Assembly (NCBI GenBank): GCA_036378315.1
Contig: DASUWU010000030.1
Location: 1 to 64,000 of the forward strand
DNA length: 64,000 nt
Source of the DNA: CALAED01 sp036378315
GTDB lineage: Bacteria > Actinomycetota > Actinomycetes > Streptosporangiales > Streptosporangiaceae
Direction: 5' to 3'
A program made the position numbers and the translations under genes. Positions 24,939-34,599 of this stretch are shown one piece after another; position 1 is the stretch's first letter, and the number at the start of each line of letters is the position of its first letter. Under the pieces are notes generated by a model. It had not been told where the DNA came from and did not search any database. It worked only from the letters and a program-made list of their open reading frames with translations.

Positions 24939-25396
24939 GCCACCCACCTCACTCCGGCGAGTTGATACGGGGCGAGCGCCCGGCTCAGCGACTCGGGGAC
25001 CCGGGCCGGCGCGGTCGCGTTGTTCGGGCCGCGCATGCACGCCACCCGCTGCCGCCCGCGGGCGACCAGGGTCTCCTCGCCGCCCGGCTCGAGGCGTACG
25101 TAGTCGAACCCGAACTCCACCTGCGTCTGGGCGAGGTCGATCAGGTGCATCCTGATCGAGATCTCGTCGAACGCGGTGATCTCGGCGTAGAACTCGCACT
25201 CGACCTTCAGCGTGAACAGTTTCAGGTCGCCCCGCAGCTCGGCCAGGATCTCCGGGGCGCGCTGCTTGAGGAACATCTCCCGGCACCGGCCCTGCCACTG
25301 CAGGTAATGCGTGTAATAGACGTTGCCGACGATGTTGGTGTCCTCGAACCCGACCGTGTGCCGGTACTCGAAGTAGCCTTCCGCTGAGTCGATCAT
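24935..25396 (-). CDS. E10: Enediyne thioesterase E10 (hot-dog fold)
   Basis: 153 residues from ATG 25396, which overlaps the PKS stop as ATGA. The start FEYRHTVGFEDTNIVGNVYYTHYLQWQGRCREMFL is the hallmark of the enediyne E10/TEBC family, a branch of the 4-hydroxybenzoyl-CoA thioesterases. It continues LKVECEFYAEITAFDEISIRMHL. In characterised systems E10 releases the linear polyene from the PKS ACP, often as a heptaene or ketone. Tight coupling with the PKS and this sequence make the assignment firm. Confidence 0.95.
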   Translation of the reverse strand: MIDSAEGYFEYRHTVGFEDTNIVGNVYYTHYLQWQGRCREMFLKQRAPEILAELRGDLKLFTLKVECEFYAEITAFDEISIRMHLIDLAQTQVEFGFDYVRLEPGGEETLVARGRQRVACMRGPNNATAPARVPESLSRALAPYQLAGVRWVA

Positions 25397-28300
25397 GCCG
25401 GGGACCGCCCTTCGGTGGGGGCCGCCAGGACCGCGAAGACGACCTGGCCGCCGCTCGCTCCGTCCCGCAGCGTCGTGGCGAGCGTCGCCACGTGGCGGTC
25501 GCCCGAGGACAGCACGGCCCACGGACCCCGCCCGGCGGAGGTCAGGGTGAGCGGGGCGTCGCTGGACGACCCGGCCTTGCGCAGGCATTCGACGGCGGCC
25601 CAGACTCGGGTGGCGGCGGCGTCCGCTCCCTCGTCCGTCTCGGCCGCGACCAGCCTCGCGAGCGGCGCGTGCGGGCCGAGCAGGTCCGTCCAGTCCGCGC
25701 CGGTACGTTCGGTGACCGGCTCGACATCACAGGCCACCGTGCCGTCCCCGGTGCCGGAACCGGCCCGCCGGGCCGCGACGGCGAGCGTCACGCCCGCCCC
25801 ATGCGCCGCGGAGATCGTCCACGGCCCGTCCACCTCAGGGCGGCCGTCCGGCCGGTACCGGATGCCGGCCCGCCGGCCGAGGACCCGGCTCACCGCGAGC
25901 GCCGTACGGATCCGCCGCCGCGCGCCGTGCGCGCCCCCGCCCGCCGGCTCGACCGCGACCGCCGCGTGGGCGCCGATGAGGGCCTCGGCCGTCCGCTCCA
26001 GGTAGGGCCCGAGCAGGGCGGCCGCCCAGGGGCCGCGGCCGTCCTTCCTGCGCACCGCCCGCAACCGCAGCCCCTCCCACCGCTCGACCGGCCGCCCCGC
26101 CGCGTCGCGTACCGCGATGTCGTAGACGTAGGTGTCGCCGTCCTGGCTCCGCTCGACGGCCGAGCAGCGCAGCGGCCCGCCGTCCGGCGCGATCGGGCCC
26201 GCCGGACGGACCAGGTCGATCCCCGCCGGCAGCAGGGTCGCGTCGGGCACGCAGACCTGGTTGCCGTGCATCAGCGCGTCCCGCATCCCCGGGTCGCCGA
26301 GCAGCAGCCGGCCCGGCAGGAACCGGGCGAACCACTCCCCGCCCGGCTCGTACGCCACGTCCACGTCGACCTGCCGGGCGGCGAGCCTGTGGTAGCGGCG
26401 CAGCCGCTGGAACCGCTCCCCCTGGAAGAGCACCTCCCCGTACAGCTCGCCCGCCGGGTCGAGCGGGACGGGCGGCAGCCCGGCGGCGACCGGGGTCGGC
26501 GGGCCCTCGGGAACACGTGGACCCTTCGTGTCCGTCGGGCCCGCCGAAGCCGCGGATCCCTCCGCGCCCGGATAGCGCAGCCTGGCCCGGAAGTGGGCGG
26601 CGGCGAAGTCGGTCTCCGCGCTGCGGATGGCCACCTCGACGGTGTCGTCGTCGGTGACGGTGGCGGCGATCCTGATGACGGTGGTGCCGTCGGGCGGCAC
26701 CACGATGGGCCGGAGGAACTCGGCGTCCTCGATGACCGGCACCTCCGTACGGCCCGTGACGCCGCAGCCGACCTGTGCCATCGCCTCCATGCCCATGACC
26801 GCGGGGAACAGAAGGTTGCCGTCGAGGCGGTGGTCGGCGAGGTACGGATCGGTCCCGGCGTTCAGCTCGACCTCGGTGACGAGCTCCACGCCGTGGTAGC
26901 GCACCAGGGGCTTCTCGAGGTACCGCAGCAGCGGCAGCTCGGGGGCGTCGCGGCGCACGGTGTCGATCCCACCCGTACGGCCGCTGATCACCACGGTGTG
27001 CGGCGCGGCGGCGTCGGCCACCAGGCGCCGCAGCATCCGCACGCCCTGGTCGGGGGTGATCGGCGTGATGCCGTCCCTGGCCAGCCCTTCGGCGACGGCC
27101 AGCCGTTCCCCCATGCCGATGCCGGACCAGACCGACCACTCCAGGCACATCGCCCGGCAGGCGGGGTGCCGCGCGGCGAACTCGGCGGTCAGCTCGGCCA
27201 GCCACTCGTTGGCCGCGGCGTAGTGCGCCTCGCCCGGCAGGCCGGTACGGCCCAGGATGCTGCCGAACGAGACGAGCAGCCGCAGCCGGTCGGGATCGAC
27301 CGCCGCCAGCACCGCCCGCAGCCCGTCGACCTTGGGGGCGAACGTCCGCCGGATCTCCTCCATGTCGAGGCGGGTCAGCAGCATCGGCTCGTTGCGTCCG
27401 GCGCCGTGCAGGACCGCGGTGATCGGTCCCAGCTCGGCGGCCAGGCGGGAGACGGCCGCCCTGACGTCGGCGGGGTCGGTGAGGTCGGCGCGGGCGTACC
27501 GGACGGTCACCCCGCCCTCGGCCAGCCGCCGGAGCGCGGCAGCGAGCTCCGCGTCGCGGTCGTCGGCCGAGCGGCCGATGACGGCCAGCCGGGCGCCGGC
27601 GTCCCCGGCCAGCGCGCGCCCGCATTCGGCGGTGATGCCTTTCGCGCCGCCGGTGACCAGCACGACGTCGGTCGCGTCCAGCGGCCCGCCGCGGCCGGCA
27701 CGGTCGCCGGTGCCGGTGCCGGGCCGGCGGGCCGGCAGCGGGCGGAGCGTGGGCACCCGCCGGACGCCGTTCTCGTCGTAGTACGCCTCGACGAAGCGGT
27801 CGGTCGCCGCCACCTCGGCCGCCACCGCCGCCACCACGCGGTCCGCGGGCCACGACGCGAGCGGCCAGGAGCCCGGGGGCCAGGATCCGAGGGGCAGGTG
27901 GACGATCGTGACGGACAGCCGGGGGGCCTCCTGCCGCAGCGTCTTGGCCAGCCCGGCGGCGCCCCGGCCGCCGCCCTGCACGAGGACGAACCGGCCGGCG
28001 CGCTCGTCGCCCGCGGCGTCCCTTGCGGCCCGCAGCGCCGGTTCGAGGTCGTCGACCGCGCAGTCGGCCGGGAGGCAGGCCAGCACGCCGGGGCCGAGGT
28101 CCGCGCGTTCCAGCGCGACGCGCAGCGGCTCGGCCAGCGGATGGCCGGCAGGGGCGTACGCCCGCCACGGGGTGGCCGCGCGGCCCGGCGCCGGCACCGG
28201 GGCCGGTGCCGGCGCCGGCGCCGGGAGCGGCAGTACGTCGAGGTCGACGCGGAACGCCCTGACCCACTCGGCGGCGCCCGGCACCTCGACGGCATGGCCG

Positions 28301-31300
28301 GCGCGCGCGGCCCCGGCCGGTCCGGCCGCCGCGCCGGGGCCCGCGGCTTCTGCGGCGGTCGCGGCGATCGTGTCGAGCGCGTCCGCGAGCTGTCGCAGGG
28401 TCGCCGTCGCCACGTTCGTCGGCGACCGCATCGCCGGCTGCCCCAGCCGGCGCGCGACCTGGTTGACGATCTGCCCCACCGTGATGGAGCTCAGGTGCAG
28501 GTCGTCCAGCAGGCGGCTGTCGTCGGTCACCATGGCCGCCGGAAGCTCCGCCCGCTCGGCCACGAGGCCGCGCAGCAACTCCAGGCTCGCCTCCGGCGCG
28601 CCGGTCACGCCTTGCTCGTCCGCGATTGGTTCGGGGGCCGTGGCGGCGGGCCGCGACTCGCGCCAGCGCCTGGCCGGCGTCTCGCAGGGGTTGGCGAAGA
28701 ACCGCAGCGGGGCGCCCAGCGCCAGCGGCCTGGTCAGCCGGCCGGCGAACAGCCGCTCCCGCCGGACCGGCGCGCCGAGCGCGAACGCGGCGCCCACCAC
28801 GGCGAGCAGGCCGCGCAGCGACTCGTCGTCGGTGTCCAGCGCGATCGCCGGCACCTCCGTCACGCCGGTGGCCAGCCCGGTGAGCACCCGGCCCGGCCCC
28901 ACCTCGACATAGAGGTCGATGTCCTTGGCGGCCAGCTCCACCGCCTGGGCGAACAGCACGGGCGCGGTGATCTGCGCGCGGAGCAGCCCGGCGATATCGG
29001 TGTCCGCGCCCAGCGCCTCGCCGGTCACCGTGGAGACGACCCGCCGCCCGATGGAGGCGAAGTCCACGCCGTCCAGCCAGCGGCCGAACGCGTCGGCCGC
29101 CGGCGCCACGAGCGGCGAGTGGAAGGCGTGCGAGACGCGCAGCCCGGTCCAGCGCACCCGCGCCAGGTCCGCCCGCCGCCCGAACGCCTCGATCGCCTCG
29201 GCGGAGCCGGCGATCACGGTCTGGTTCGGACCGTTGTAGCCGGCGATCACGATGGGCAGCCCGGCGCCCAACTGGGTCACGGCCGCCGGCGTGGCGTCGA
29301 TCCCGGCCATCGTGCCGGCGGCCGAGTGCTCGGTCATGATCCGTCCGCGGGCGGCCGCCAGCCGCACCAGCGCGTCCGCGTCCATCGCGCCCGCCCAGTG
29401 CAGCGCCGAGATCTCGCCGAGGCTGTGCCCGACCGCGACCTCCGCCTCGATGCCGAGGGCGGACAGCGCGCGCAGCGCCGCCGCGGAGCCGGCGGCGATG
29501 CGCGGCTGCGCGACCGCCGTCGCCACCCCGTCGCGCGCCCCGTCACCCGGAGCCGGGCGCGGCGCGATCCGTTCGTACGCGGCGTACACCTCGGCGACCT
29601 CGGCGAACCGGCGGCGCAGCGCGCCCCCCGTGGCCTGCCCCCGGCCCGACCCCTGTCCGGGGAAGAGGTAGCCGATCCGGCCGCGCCCGCGCGCATGCCC
29701 GAGGAAGCAGCGCCCCGCGGCGTCGAACAGCGAGGTCTCCCCCGCGTCGATGGCGGCCAGCAGCCGCCGCAGCCGCCGTTCGGCGTCCTCGGGGGACGAC
29801 ACCACGACCGCCGCCCGCCACGGCAGGTCGCCCGCCTCGCGGTGCAGGGTCGCCGCCAGGTCCCCGAGCTGGGCGTACGAGAGCGCCGGAACGAACTCGA
29901 CGAGCCGGGCGATCCGGTCGCGCAACCGTTCCGGCGCGGCGCCGTCGATCACGAGCAGCTCGGCGTCCTGCACGGACGAGGCCAGCTCCGCCGTGCGCGC
30001 GTCCAGTGCCGCCGGCGCGGTCGCGGTGCCGGGACGCGCGGGCGACGCGGCGTTCTCGACCACGATGTGGGTGTTGATGCCGCCGAACCCCATGGAGGTG
30101 ACGCCGGCGCGCAGCGGTTCGCCGGCCGGCCACGGCTCGGCCGCGCGCAGCACCCGCAGCATCGCGGGCCGCTCGGCCAGGATCGGATGCGGATCGACGC
30201 AGCCGATGGCCGGCGGCAGCACCTGTTCATGGACGGCCATCACGGCCTTGATCAGCCCGGCCACTCCCGCGGCGGCCTTGGTGTGCCCGATCACGCCCTT
30301 GATCGAGCTGATCGTGGCGGCGCCGGCGCGGGTTCCGGCGGGCGCGGCGGGCGCGGCGGCCAGCGCCTCGGCCCTGGCCGCGGACAGCGCCCGCAGCTCG
30401 GTGGCGTCGCCGACGGCGGTGCCTGTGCCGTGCCCCTCGAACAGCGGCACCGTGCCGATGTCGAAGCCGGCCCGCTCGTAGGCGCGGCGGAGCGCCAGGC
30501 GGTAGCCGGCCGCCTCCGGGCGGGTGATGCCGCCGTGGCCGTCGGACGAGACGCCCCAGCCGGCGATCTCGGCGTACACACGGCGCCCGGCGGCCGCGGC
30601 GTCCCCGGCCCGCATCAGCACGACCATCCCGCAGCCCTCGCCCGGCCAGAAGCCGTTGGAACCGCGGTCGTACACCCGCATCTCGTCCTTCGCCAGCGCG
30701 CCGGTCTTCGCGAAGCCGACCAGCTCGAACGGGTCGATCGACAGGTCGACCCCGCCGGCGATCGCCACGTCGAGGTCGCCGTCGGCCAGCGCCCTGCACG
30801 CGGTGGCCACGGACAGCAGCGACGACGAGCAGGCGCCGTCGACCGTGTACCCGCCGCCCTTGAGGTCGAAGTAGTTGCAGATGCGTCCGGCGATGGTGTT
30901 GGACAGGCCGCCGGCCAGGGTGTCCTCGTCGACGCCCGGAAACGCGCTCTTGTAGCGGGCCTCCAGGTCGTCGAGGAAGGCGTCCACCCTGCCGGCGTCC
31001 CAGCCGCCGTCGGCCAGCGCCGCGCCGACGGTGTGGCGGACGTACGGCCACCGCAGCCGCATCACGTTCGCCCGGGTGAACTCCCCGGTGAGCGTGTTGC
31101 CGACGACGACGCCCGTGCGCTCCCGCGGCAGCCCGTCGCCCATCGGGAAGCCCGCGTCGGCGAGCGCCAGCGCGGCCATGTCGAGGGCCAGCCAGTGGGT
31201 CAGGTCGGTGGAGCGGTAGGTGCTGCCCGCGATCTTGTAGCCGACCCGATCGAACTCGTAGCCCTCGATGACCGCCGCCTGCCGGGCGTAGAAGCGATCG

Positions 31301-31476
31301 GGCGCGGCCGGGTCGGGGTCCCAGTAATCGGCCAGCCGCATCCGTTCCTCCGGCAGCCGCCGGAAGGCGCGCCGCCCGGCGACCGCGTTCTCCCACAGCT
31401 CGCGCGGGGACGCGGCGTCCGGATAGCGGCAGGCCATGCCGACGACGGCCGGCCTCGACACCGCGAGCCTAGACAC
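25393..31476 (-). CDS. pksE: Iterative type I enediyne polyketide synthase (PKSE)
   Basis: 2027 residues from GTG 31476 (GAGGAAAGG seven bases upstream; ATG 31503 and ATG 31527 are alternatives, the latter inside a duplication). Domain order: KS with catalytic Cys216 in DGACSSS, His349 (EGHGTGT) and His398 (GHTKAA); AT with Ser685 in GHSLGEI; an ACP around residue 996 (DDLHLSSITVGQ); KR with VTGGAKGITA near 1274 and Tyr1419; DH with His1549 in ADHRLDGNLLFP; and a C-terminal phosphopantetheinyl transferase region with ACDVEP and WAAVECLRKAG. This KS-AT-ACP-KR-DH-PPT order is diagnostic. It makes the C15-type polyene precursor of the warhead. Confidence 0.97.
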   Translation of the reverse strand: MSRLAVSRPAVVGMACRYPDAASPRELWENAVAGRRAFRRLPEERMRLADYWDPDPAAPDRFYARQAAVIEGYEFDRVGYKIAGSTYRSTDLTHWLALDMAALALADAGFPMGDGLPRERTGVVVGNTLTGEFTRANVMRLRWPYVRHTVGAALADGGWDAGRVDAFLDDLEARYKSAFPGVDEDTLAGGLSNTIAGRICNYFDLKGGGYTVDGACSSSLLSVATACRALADGDLDVAIAGGVDLSIDPFELVGFAKTGALAKDEMRVYDRGSNGFWPGEGCGMVVLMRAGDAAAAGRRVYAEIAGWGVSSDGHGGITRPEAAGYRLALRRAYERAGFDIGTVPLFEGHGTGTAVGDATELRALSAARAEALAAAPAAPAGTRAGAATISSIKGVIGHTKAAAGVAGLIKAVMAVHEQVLPPAIGCVDPHPILAERPAMLRVLRAAEPWPAGEPLRAGVTSMGFGGINTHIVVENAASPARPGTATAPAALDARTAELASSVQDAELLVIDGAAPERLRDRIARLVEFVPALSYAQLGDLAATLHREAGDLPWRAAVVVSSPEDAERRLRRLLAAIDAGETSLFDAAGRCFLGHARGRGRIGYLFPGQGSGRGQATGGALRRRFAEVAEVYAAYERIAPRPAPGDGARDGVATAVAQPRIAAGSAAALRALSALGIEAEVAVGHSLGEISALHWAGAMDADALVRLAAARGRIMTEHSAAGTMAGIDATPAAVTQLGAGLPIVIAGYNGPNQTVIAGSAEAIEAFGRRADLARVRWTGLRVSHAFHSPLVAPAADAFGRWLDGVDFASIGRRVVSTVTGEALGADTDIAGLLRAQITAPVLFAQAVELAAKDIDLYVEVGPGRVLTGLATGVTEVPAIALDTDDESLRGLLAVVGAAFALGAPVRRERLFAGRLTRPLALGAPLRFFANPCETPARRWRESRPAATAPEPIADEQGVTGAPEASLELLRGLVAERAELPAAMVTDDSRLLDDLHLSSITVGQIVNQVARRLGQPAMRSPTNVATATLRQLADALDTIAATAAEAAGPGAAAGPAGAARAGHAVEVPGAAEWVRAFRVDLDVLPLPAPAPAPAPVPAPGRAATPWRAYAPAGHPLAEPLRVALERADLGPGVLACLPADCAVDDLEPALRAARDAAGDERAGRFVLVQGGGRGAAGLAKTLRQEAPRLSVTIVHLPLGSWPPGSWPLASWPADRVVAAVAAEVAATDRFVEAYYDENGVRRVPTLRPLPARRPGTGTGDRAGRGGPLDATDVVLVTGGAKGITAECGRALAGDAGARLAVIGRSADDRDAELAAALRRLAEGGVTVRYARADLTDPADVRAAVSRLAAELGPITAVLHGAGRNEPMLLTRLDMEEIRRTFAPKVDGLRAVLAAVDPDRLRLLVSFGSILGRTGLPGEAHYAAANEWLAELTAEFAARHPACRAMCLEWSVWSGIGMGERLAVAEGLARDGITPITPDQGVRMLRRLVADAAAPHTVVISGRTGGIDTVRRDAPELPLLRYLEKPLVRYHGVELVTEVELNAGTDPYLADHRLDGNLLFPAVMGMEAMAQVGCGVTGRTEVPVIEDAEFLRPIVVPPDGTTVIRIAATVTDDDTVEVAIRSAETDFAAAHFRARLRYPGAEGSAASAGPTDTKGPRVPEGPPTPVAAGLPPVPLDPAGELYGEVLFQGERFQRLRRYHRLAARQVDVDVAYEPGGEWFARFLPGRLLLGDPGMRDALMHGNQVCVPDATLLPAGIDLVRPAGPIAPDGGPLRCSAVERSQDGDTYVYDIAVRDAAGRPVERWEGLRLRAVRRKDGRGPWAAALLGPYLERTAEALIGAHAAVAVEPAGGGAHGARRRIRTALAVSRVLGRRAGIRYRPDGRPEVDGPWTISAAHGAGVTLAVAARRAGSGTGDGTVACDVEPVTERTGADWTDLLGPHAPLARLVAAETDEGADAAATRVWAAVECLRKAGSSSDAPLTLTSAGRGPWAVLSSGDRHVATLATTLRDGASGGQVVFAVLAAPTEGRSPA

Positions 31477-31521
31477 TGGAAACCCTTCCTCTCCTCGCCT
31501 CATCGCCCATCGCCCGGCCGG

Positions 31522-31555
31522 GCTCATGCCGGCACGACGCTCATGCCGGCACGAC
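31522..31555. repeat. 17-bp perfect tandem duplication at the unbU-pksE junction
   Basis: GCTCATGCCGGCACGAC occurs twice in direct succession (31522-31538, 31539-31555). The second copy contains the unbU stop codon; the first creates the spurious-looking ATG 31527. Confidence 0.85.
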
Positions 31556-32584
31556 CTTCTGATCCGCCGGCTGGCCCGCCGGCTGATCGGCCGGCCGGCC
31601 CGCCGCGGCCAGCGCGGGGAGTTCCACTCCCGCCGCGGGCACGGCGGCCTCGCGGCCGGCGGCGCCGAGCGCGAGGTGCAGGGCCCACAGGAACGCGCCG
31701 CGGCCGAGGCACACGAGGGCGGTGGCGAAGAACAGCCCGTAGGTGATGCCGGCGCCGGCGAAGAAGCCGTACATCAGCGCGACCGCGGCGCCGAAGGCCA
31801 CCTGCGACGCCGGCCTGGACGGGCTCGTCCCCGGGTCAGTGATCATGTAGTTGGTGAAGAGCACGAAGGCGACCCCGGTCATCGCGGCCAGCGCCCCGAG
31901 GATGGCGGTGTCGAGGACGATGCCGCGCACCACCGCCTGCAGCACGAAGACCGCCAGCCACGCCGCGATCAGCGGCATCCGGCCGGTGAGCTTGGCGTTG
32001 AGCATGGTGCCCGCGGCGAGGATCGCCGCCGGGATGATCCAGTCGACCGGTCCTGAGACGTACTCGGTGAAGTGGTACGGCGGCACGATGCTGACCCACG
32101 GGAACAGCAGCAGGATGACGACGATGCCGAAGTTCGACGGGTTCATGAAGTGGCGCGGCCGGCCGCGCACCGGCGCCCGCAGCACCCACTTGCCGCCCAC
32201 CGCGACCACGACCCCGAACAGCATGACCCATATCTGGTCGTTGACGTAGATCAGCATGTTCAGGGCGAGCGAGGTGATGTGCGCGGGATAGAGGAACTCC
32301 AGCAGGCCGCGCACGCCGCCGCCGCGGAACCGGGGCGCCCGCCCCTCGACCCGGGCGCCGACCAGCTCCAGGCCGATCTCCACCGCGTATCCGGCGCCCA
32401 CCGCGATGAAGGGCCACGACCACGGCTGCTCGAACCCGAAGACCGTGTAGCCGAGGATGTTGAACACCGAAATCGAGATGGCGAAGTTGCGCAGCGCCTT
32501 GACGACCTTCGGGTTGTGCCGCGGAGGGCTCGCGCTTGCCTGCGTGTCGGCCGATGTCGGGGGCAATGTCGTCACCTTTCTCAC
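31541..32584 (-). CDS. unbU: Enediyne membrane protein UnbU (E5)
   Basis: 347 residues from GTG 32584, overlapping the unbV stop as GTGA. About eight to nine hydrophobic segments, with conserved stretches FGFEQPWSWPFIAVGAGYAVEI, NMLIYVNDQIWVMLFGVVVAVGGKWV, RHFMNPSNFGIVVILLLFPWV and FTNYMITDPGTSPSRP. These mark the UnbU family, distantly like NqrB/RnfD membrane proteins. Conserved in every enediyne warhead cassette; role unknown, possibly maturation or transfer. The tail is Pro/Ala/Gln-rich and low complexity. Confidence 0.93.
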   Translation of the reverse strand: MRKVTTLPPTSADTQASASPPRHNPKVVKALRNFAISISVFNILGYTVFGFEQPWSWPFIAVGAGYAVEIGLELVGARVEGRAPRFRGGGVRGLLEFLYPAHITSLALNMLIYVNDQIWVMLFGVVVAVGGKWVLRAPVRGRPRHFMNPSNFGIVVILLLFPWVSIVPPYHFTEYVSGPVDWIIPAAILAAGTMLNAKLTGRMPLIAAWLAVFVLQAVVRGIVLDTAILGALAAMTGVAFVLFTNYMITDPGTSPSRPASQVAFGAAVALMYGFFAGAGITYGLFFATALVCLGRGAFLWALHLALGAAGREAAVPAAGVELPALAAAGRPADQPAGQPADQKVVPA

Positions 32585-34596
32585 TTTTCGGTGGCCTGGG
32601 CGCCGAGCTGGAGCACATGCCAGCCGGGCGCCAGCCTGAGGTCCTGGTCATGGACGGCGCCGGCCCGGTCGCGCCAGCGCAGGTGCACCCGCACCGGCCC
32701 GGTGACGTCCCGGCCCAGGCCGATGTGGACGTCCTCGCTGCGCTTGCCCGAGTGGCCGCTGCCGCCGTCGACCCTGGCCAGTTGCGTACGGCCGTCCGGC
32801 GTGGTCACGCTCACCTGCGCGCCGACCACGGGTGAGCCGGCGGCGGGCAGCGTGCCGCCGGCGCCCGCGGCGCCGGACGTGCCGGCGGCGTTCACGGTGT
32901 CGTGGGTGTCGTGGGTGTCATGGGTGTCGTGGATCAGCCGCAGCCCGAGGTACGCGCCGGCCGACCGGCTGTCGTTGTGGTAGAACACCGGCTCGTCCCA
33001 CTGCCTGGCCACCGCCATGTCGAGCCGGCCGTCCCCGTCGGCGTCACCCGTCGCGATCCCCCGGGTGGGCACCGGGATGGCGAGCCCGAGCGGCCCGGCG
33101 ACGTTCACGTACCCGCCGCCCGCCTCCCTGGCGAAGAAGTGCAGCGTCTGGTTTCCGGCGATGTCGTCGCCGGCCTTGACGTGCGGCCACCAGCTCTCGT
33201 GCTCCACCAGCCCGTCGTTGGCCATGGCCAGCTCCTGGAGCTGCGCCCAGCGGTTCACCTGGCCCTTGACGAACCCGGTCGCCTGGACGATCGCCGGATC
33301 GCCGCTGTTGTCGAAGTCGCCCATCTTCACGTCCCACGCCCACCCCGACCAGGCCGTGCCGGCCCGCGTGCTCTCGTCCTTCCACGGCGCCGCGCCGCGC
33401 CGCAGCTGGGCCCGCAGGTCGGCCTGGTCACGGGCCGTCGACATGAACTGGAAGTTGCTCTCCTGCAGCCCGAAGGTCGTGGTGATGTTGCTGACGAACA
33501 TGTCGTAAAGGCCGTTGTGGTCGAGGTCGGCGAAGTCGACTCCCATGCCCTTGAACGAGTCGGCGCCGAGCCGCTTGGACTTCGGCACCGTCGGCGTGCG
33601 GACGCCCTTCACCTCGGCGAACCGGATCCGGCCCGGGACCGACCTGTTGTAGAGCAGGGCGTCGGGGCCGTGGTCCTGCGCGATGTAGAGCTCGGGCAGC
33701 TGGTCGCCGTCGAGGTCGTTGGCCCCGGCGGCCAGCACCCAGCCCCTGGAGACCTTCTCCGGCAGGACGCCGCGGACGTCGGTGAAGGCGACCGACGGGC
33801 GGGCACCCGCGGTGGCGCCCGTCCAGCGGAGGATGTGGTCATCGCCGCCGTTGGCCGCGTTGGACAGCGACCTGTTCATCGCCACCCCGCCGCTGACCTT
33901 GGCGTCGAGCACCGGCCCGTCGGGGAAGTAGTCGCCGATGTAGATGTCGTCGTGGCCGTCGCCGTCGAAGTCGTCGACCGTGGCGACGTTGCTGTTCCAC
34001 TCGGCGCCCGTGTACGTCGGGCCGCCCGCGTTCGGCACCAGCTCGGTCGGCTGGTAGGCCGCCGCGTCCAGCCTCGTCGCCGTCGCCTTCTGCAGGTAGA
34101 CGATCGGCGTGCGGCCCCACATGTAGACGAGCAGGTCGGTCCTGCCGTCCTCGTTGAAGTCGCCGGGCACGCACCCCATGGGCGCCATGTGGTCGTTCAT
34201 CGGCAGCGTCCCGCTGTCCAGCGCGAACGGCGCGTACCTGGTCGACCGCGCGCCAGGCGTCGGCGCCACCACGACCCTGTCGATGCGCGGATCGGTGACG
34301 CACAGGTCGTTGGCGAGGCCGTCGCCGTCGAGGTCGTTCATCGCGATCCCGGCGCCGACCGAGGAGATCCACGCGTCGATGTGCGCGTAGTCCTTGTTCA
34401 CCTTGCGGATCGTCTGCTGCCTGTAGCCGCCGGGCAGCGCGATCGACATCGGCGTGAACGCGAACCGGCTCGCCACGTCGGCCCGCACCTTGGCGGGCGC
34501 CGACGGCAGCCGGCCGGCGAAGAACAGGACGACGGACAGCGCCACGACGATGATTCCCGGCAGCTGCCCGCGCAGCCTGCCACGGATTGCGGCCAC
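32581..34596 (-). CDS. unbV: Enediyne protein UnbV (E4), FG-GAP and ASPIC/UnbV domains
   Basis: 671 residues from GTG 34596 (GGAGGTG upstream), three bases after unbL. An N-terminal signal/anchor (GIIVVALSVVLFFAG) is followed by propeller repeats with DxDxDG calcium loops (DLDGDGLAN, DFNEDGRTD, DFDGDGHDD, DADGDGRLD). The C-terminal ASPIC/UnbV region ends in LRLAPGWHVLQLG. An insertion of four HDT repeats at about residue 560 is unusual. It would sit on the outer face of the membrane. The family is conserved beside PKSE but its activity is not settled. Confidence 0.93.
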   Translation of the reverse strand: MAAIRGRLRGQLPGIIVVALSVVLFFAGRLPSAPAKVRADVASRFAFTPMSIALPGGYRQQTIRKVNKDYAHIDAWISSVGAGIAMNDLDGDGLANDLCVTDPRIDRVVVAPTPGARSTRYAPFALDSGTLPMNDHMAPMGCVPGDFNEDGRTDLLVYMWGRTPIVYLQKATATRLDAAAYQPTELVPNAGGPTYTGAEWNSNVATVDDFDGDGHDDIYIGDYFPDGPVLDAKVSGGVAMNRSLSNAANGGDDHILRWTGATAGARPSVAFTDVRGVLPEKVSRGWVLAAGANDLDGDQLPELYIAQDHGPDALLYNRSVPGRIRFAEVKGVRTPTVPKSKRLGADSFKGMGVDFADLDHNGLYDMFVSNITTTFGLQESNFQFMSTARDQADLRAQLRRGAAPWKDESTRAGTAWSGWAWDVKMGDFDNSGDPAIVQATGFVKGQVNRWAQLQELAMANDGLVEHESWWPHVKAGDDIAGNQTLHFFAREAGGGYVNVAGPLGLAIPVPTRGIATGDADGDGRLDMAVARQWDEPVFYHNDSRSAGAYLGLRLIHDTHDTHDTHDTVNAAGTSGAAGAGGTLPAAGSPVVGAQVSVTTPDGRTQLARVDGGSGHSGKRSEDVHIGLGRDVTGPVRVHLRWRDRAGAVHDQDLRLAPGWHVLQLGAQATEK
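32893..32936. repeat. 9-bp tandem repeat encoding (HDT)4
   Basis: Copies of GTCGTGGGT (one with CAT) within unbV encode His-Asp-Thr four times just before the ASPIC/UnbV region. A local expansion and possible metal-binding loop. Confidence 0.75.
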
Positions 34597-34599
34597 GGG

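Noticed and set aside
25492..31746. 2084-residue open frame opposite the PKS
   Set aside because: It is the antisense of a very GC-rich gene; the translation is Arg/Gly/Ala/Pro-rich with no domain, while the minus strand gives a complete PKS.
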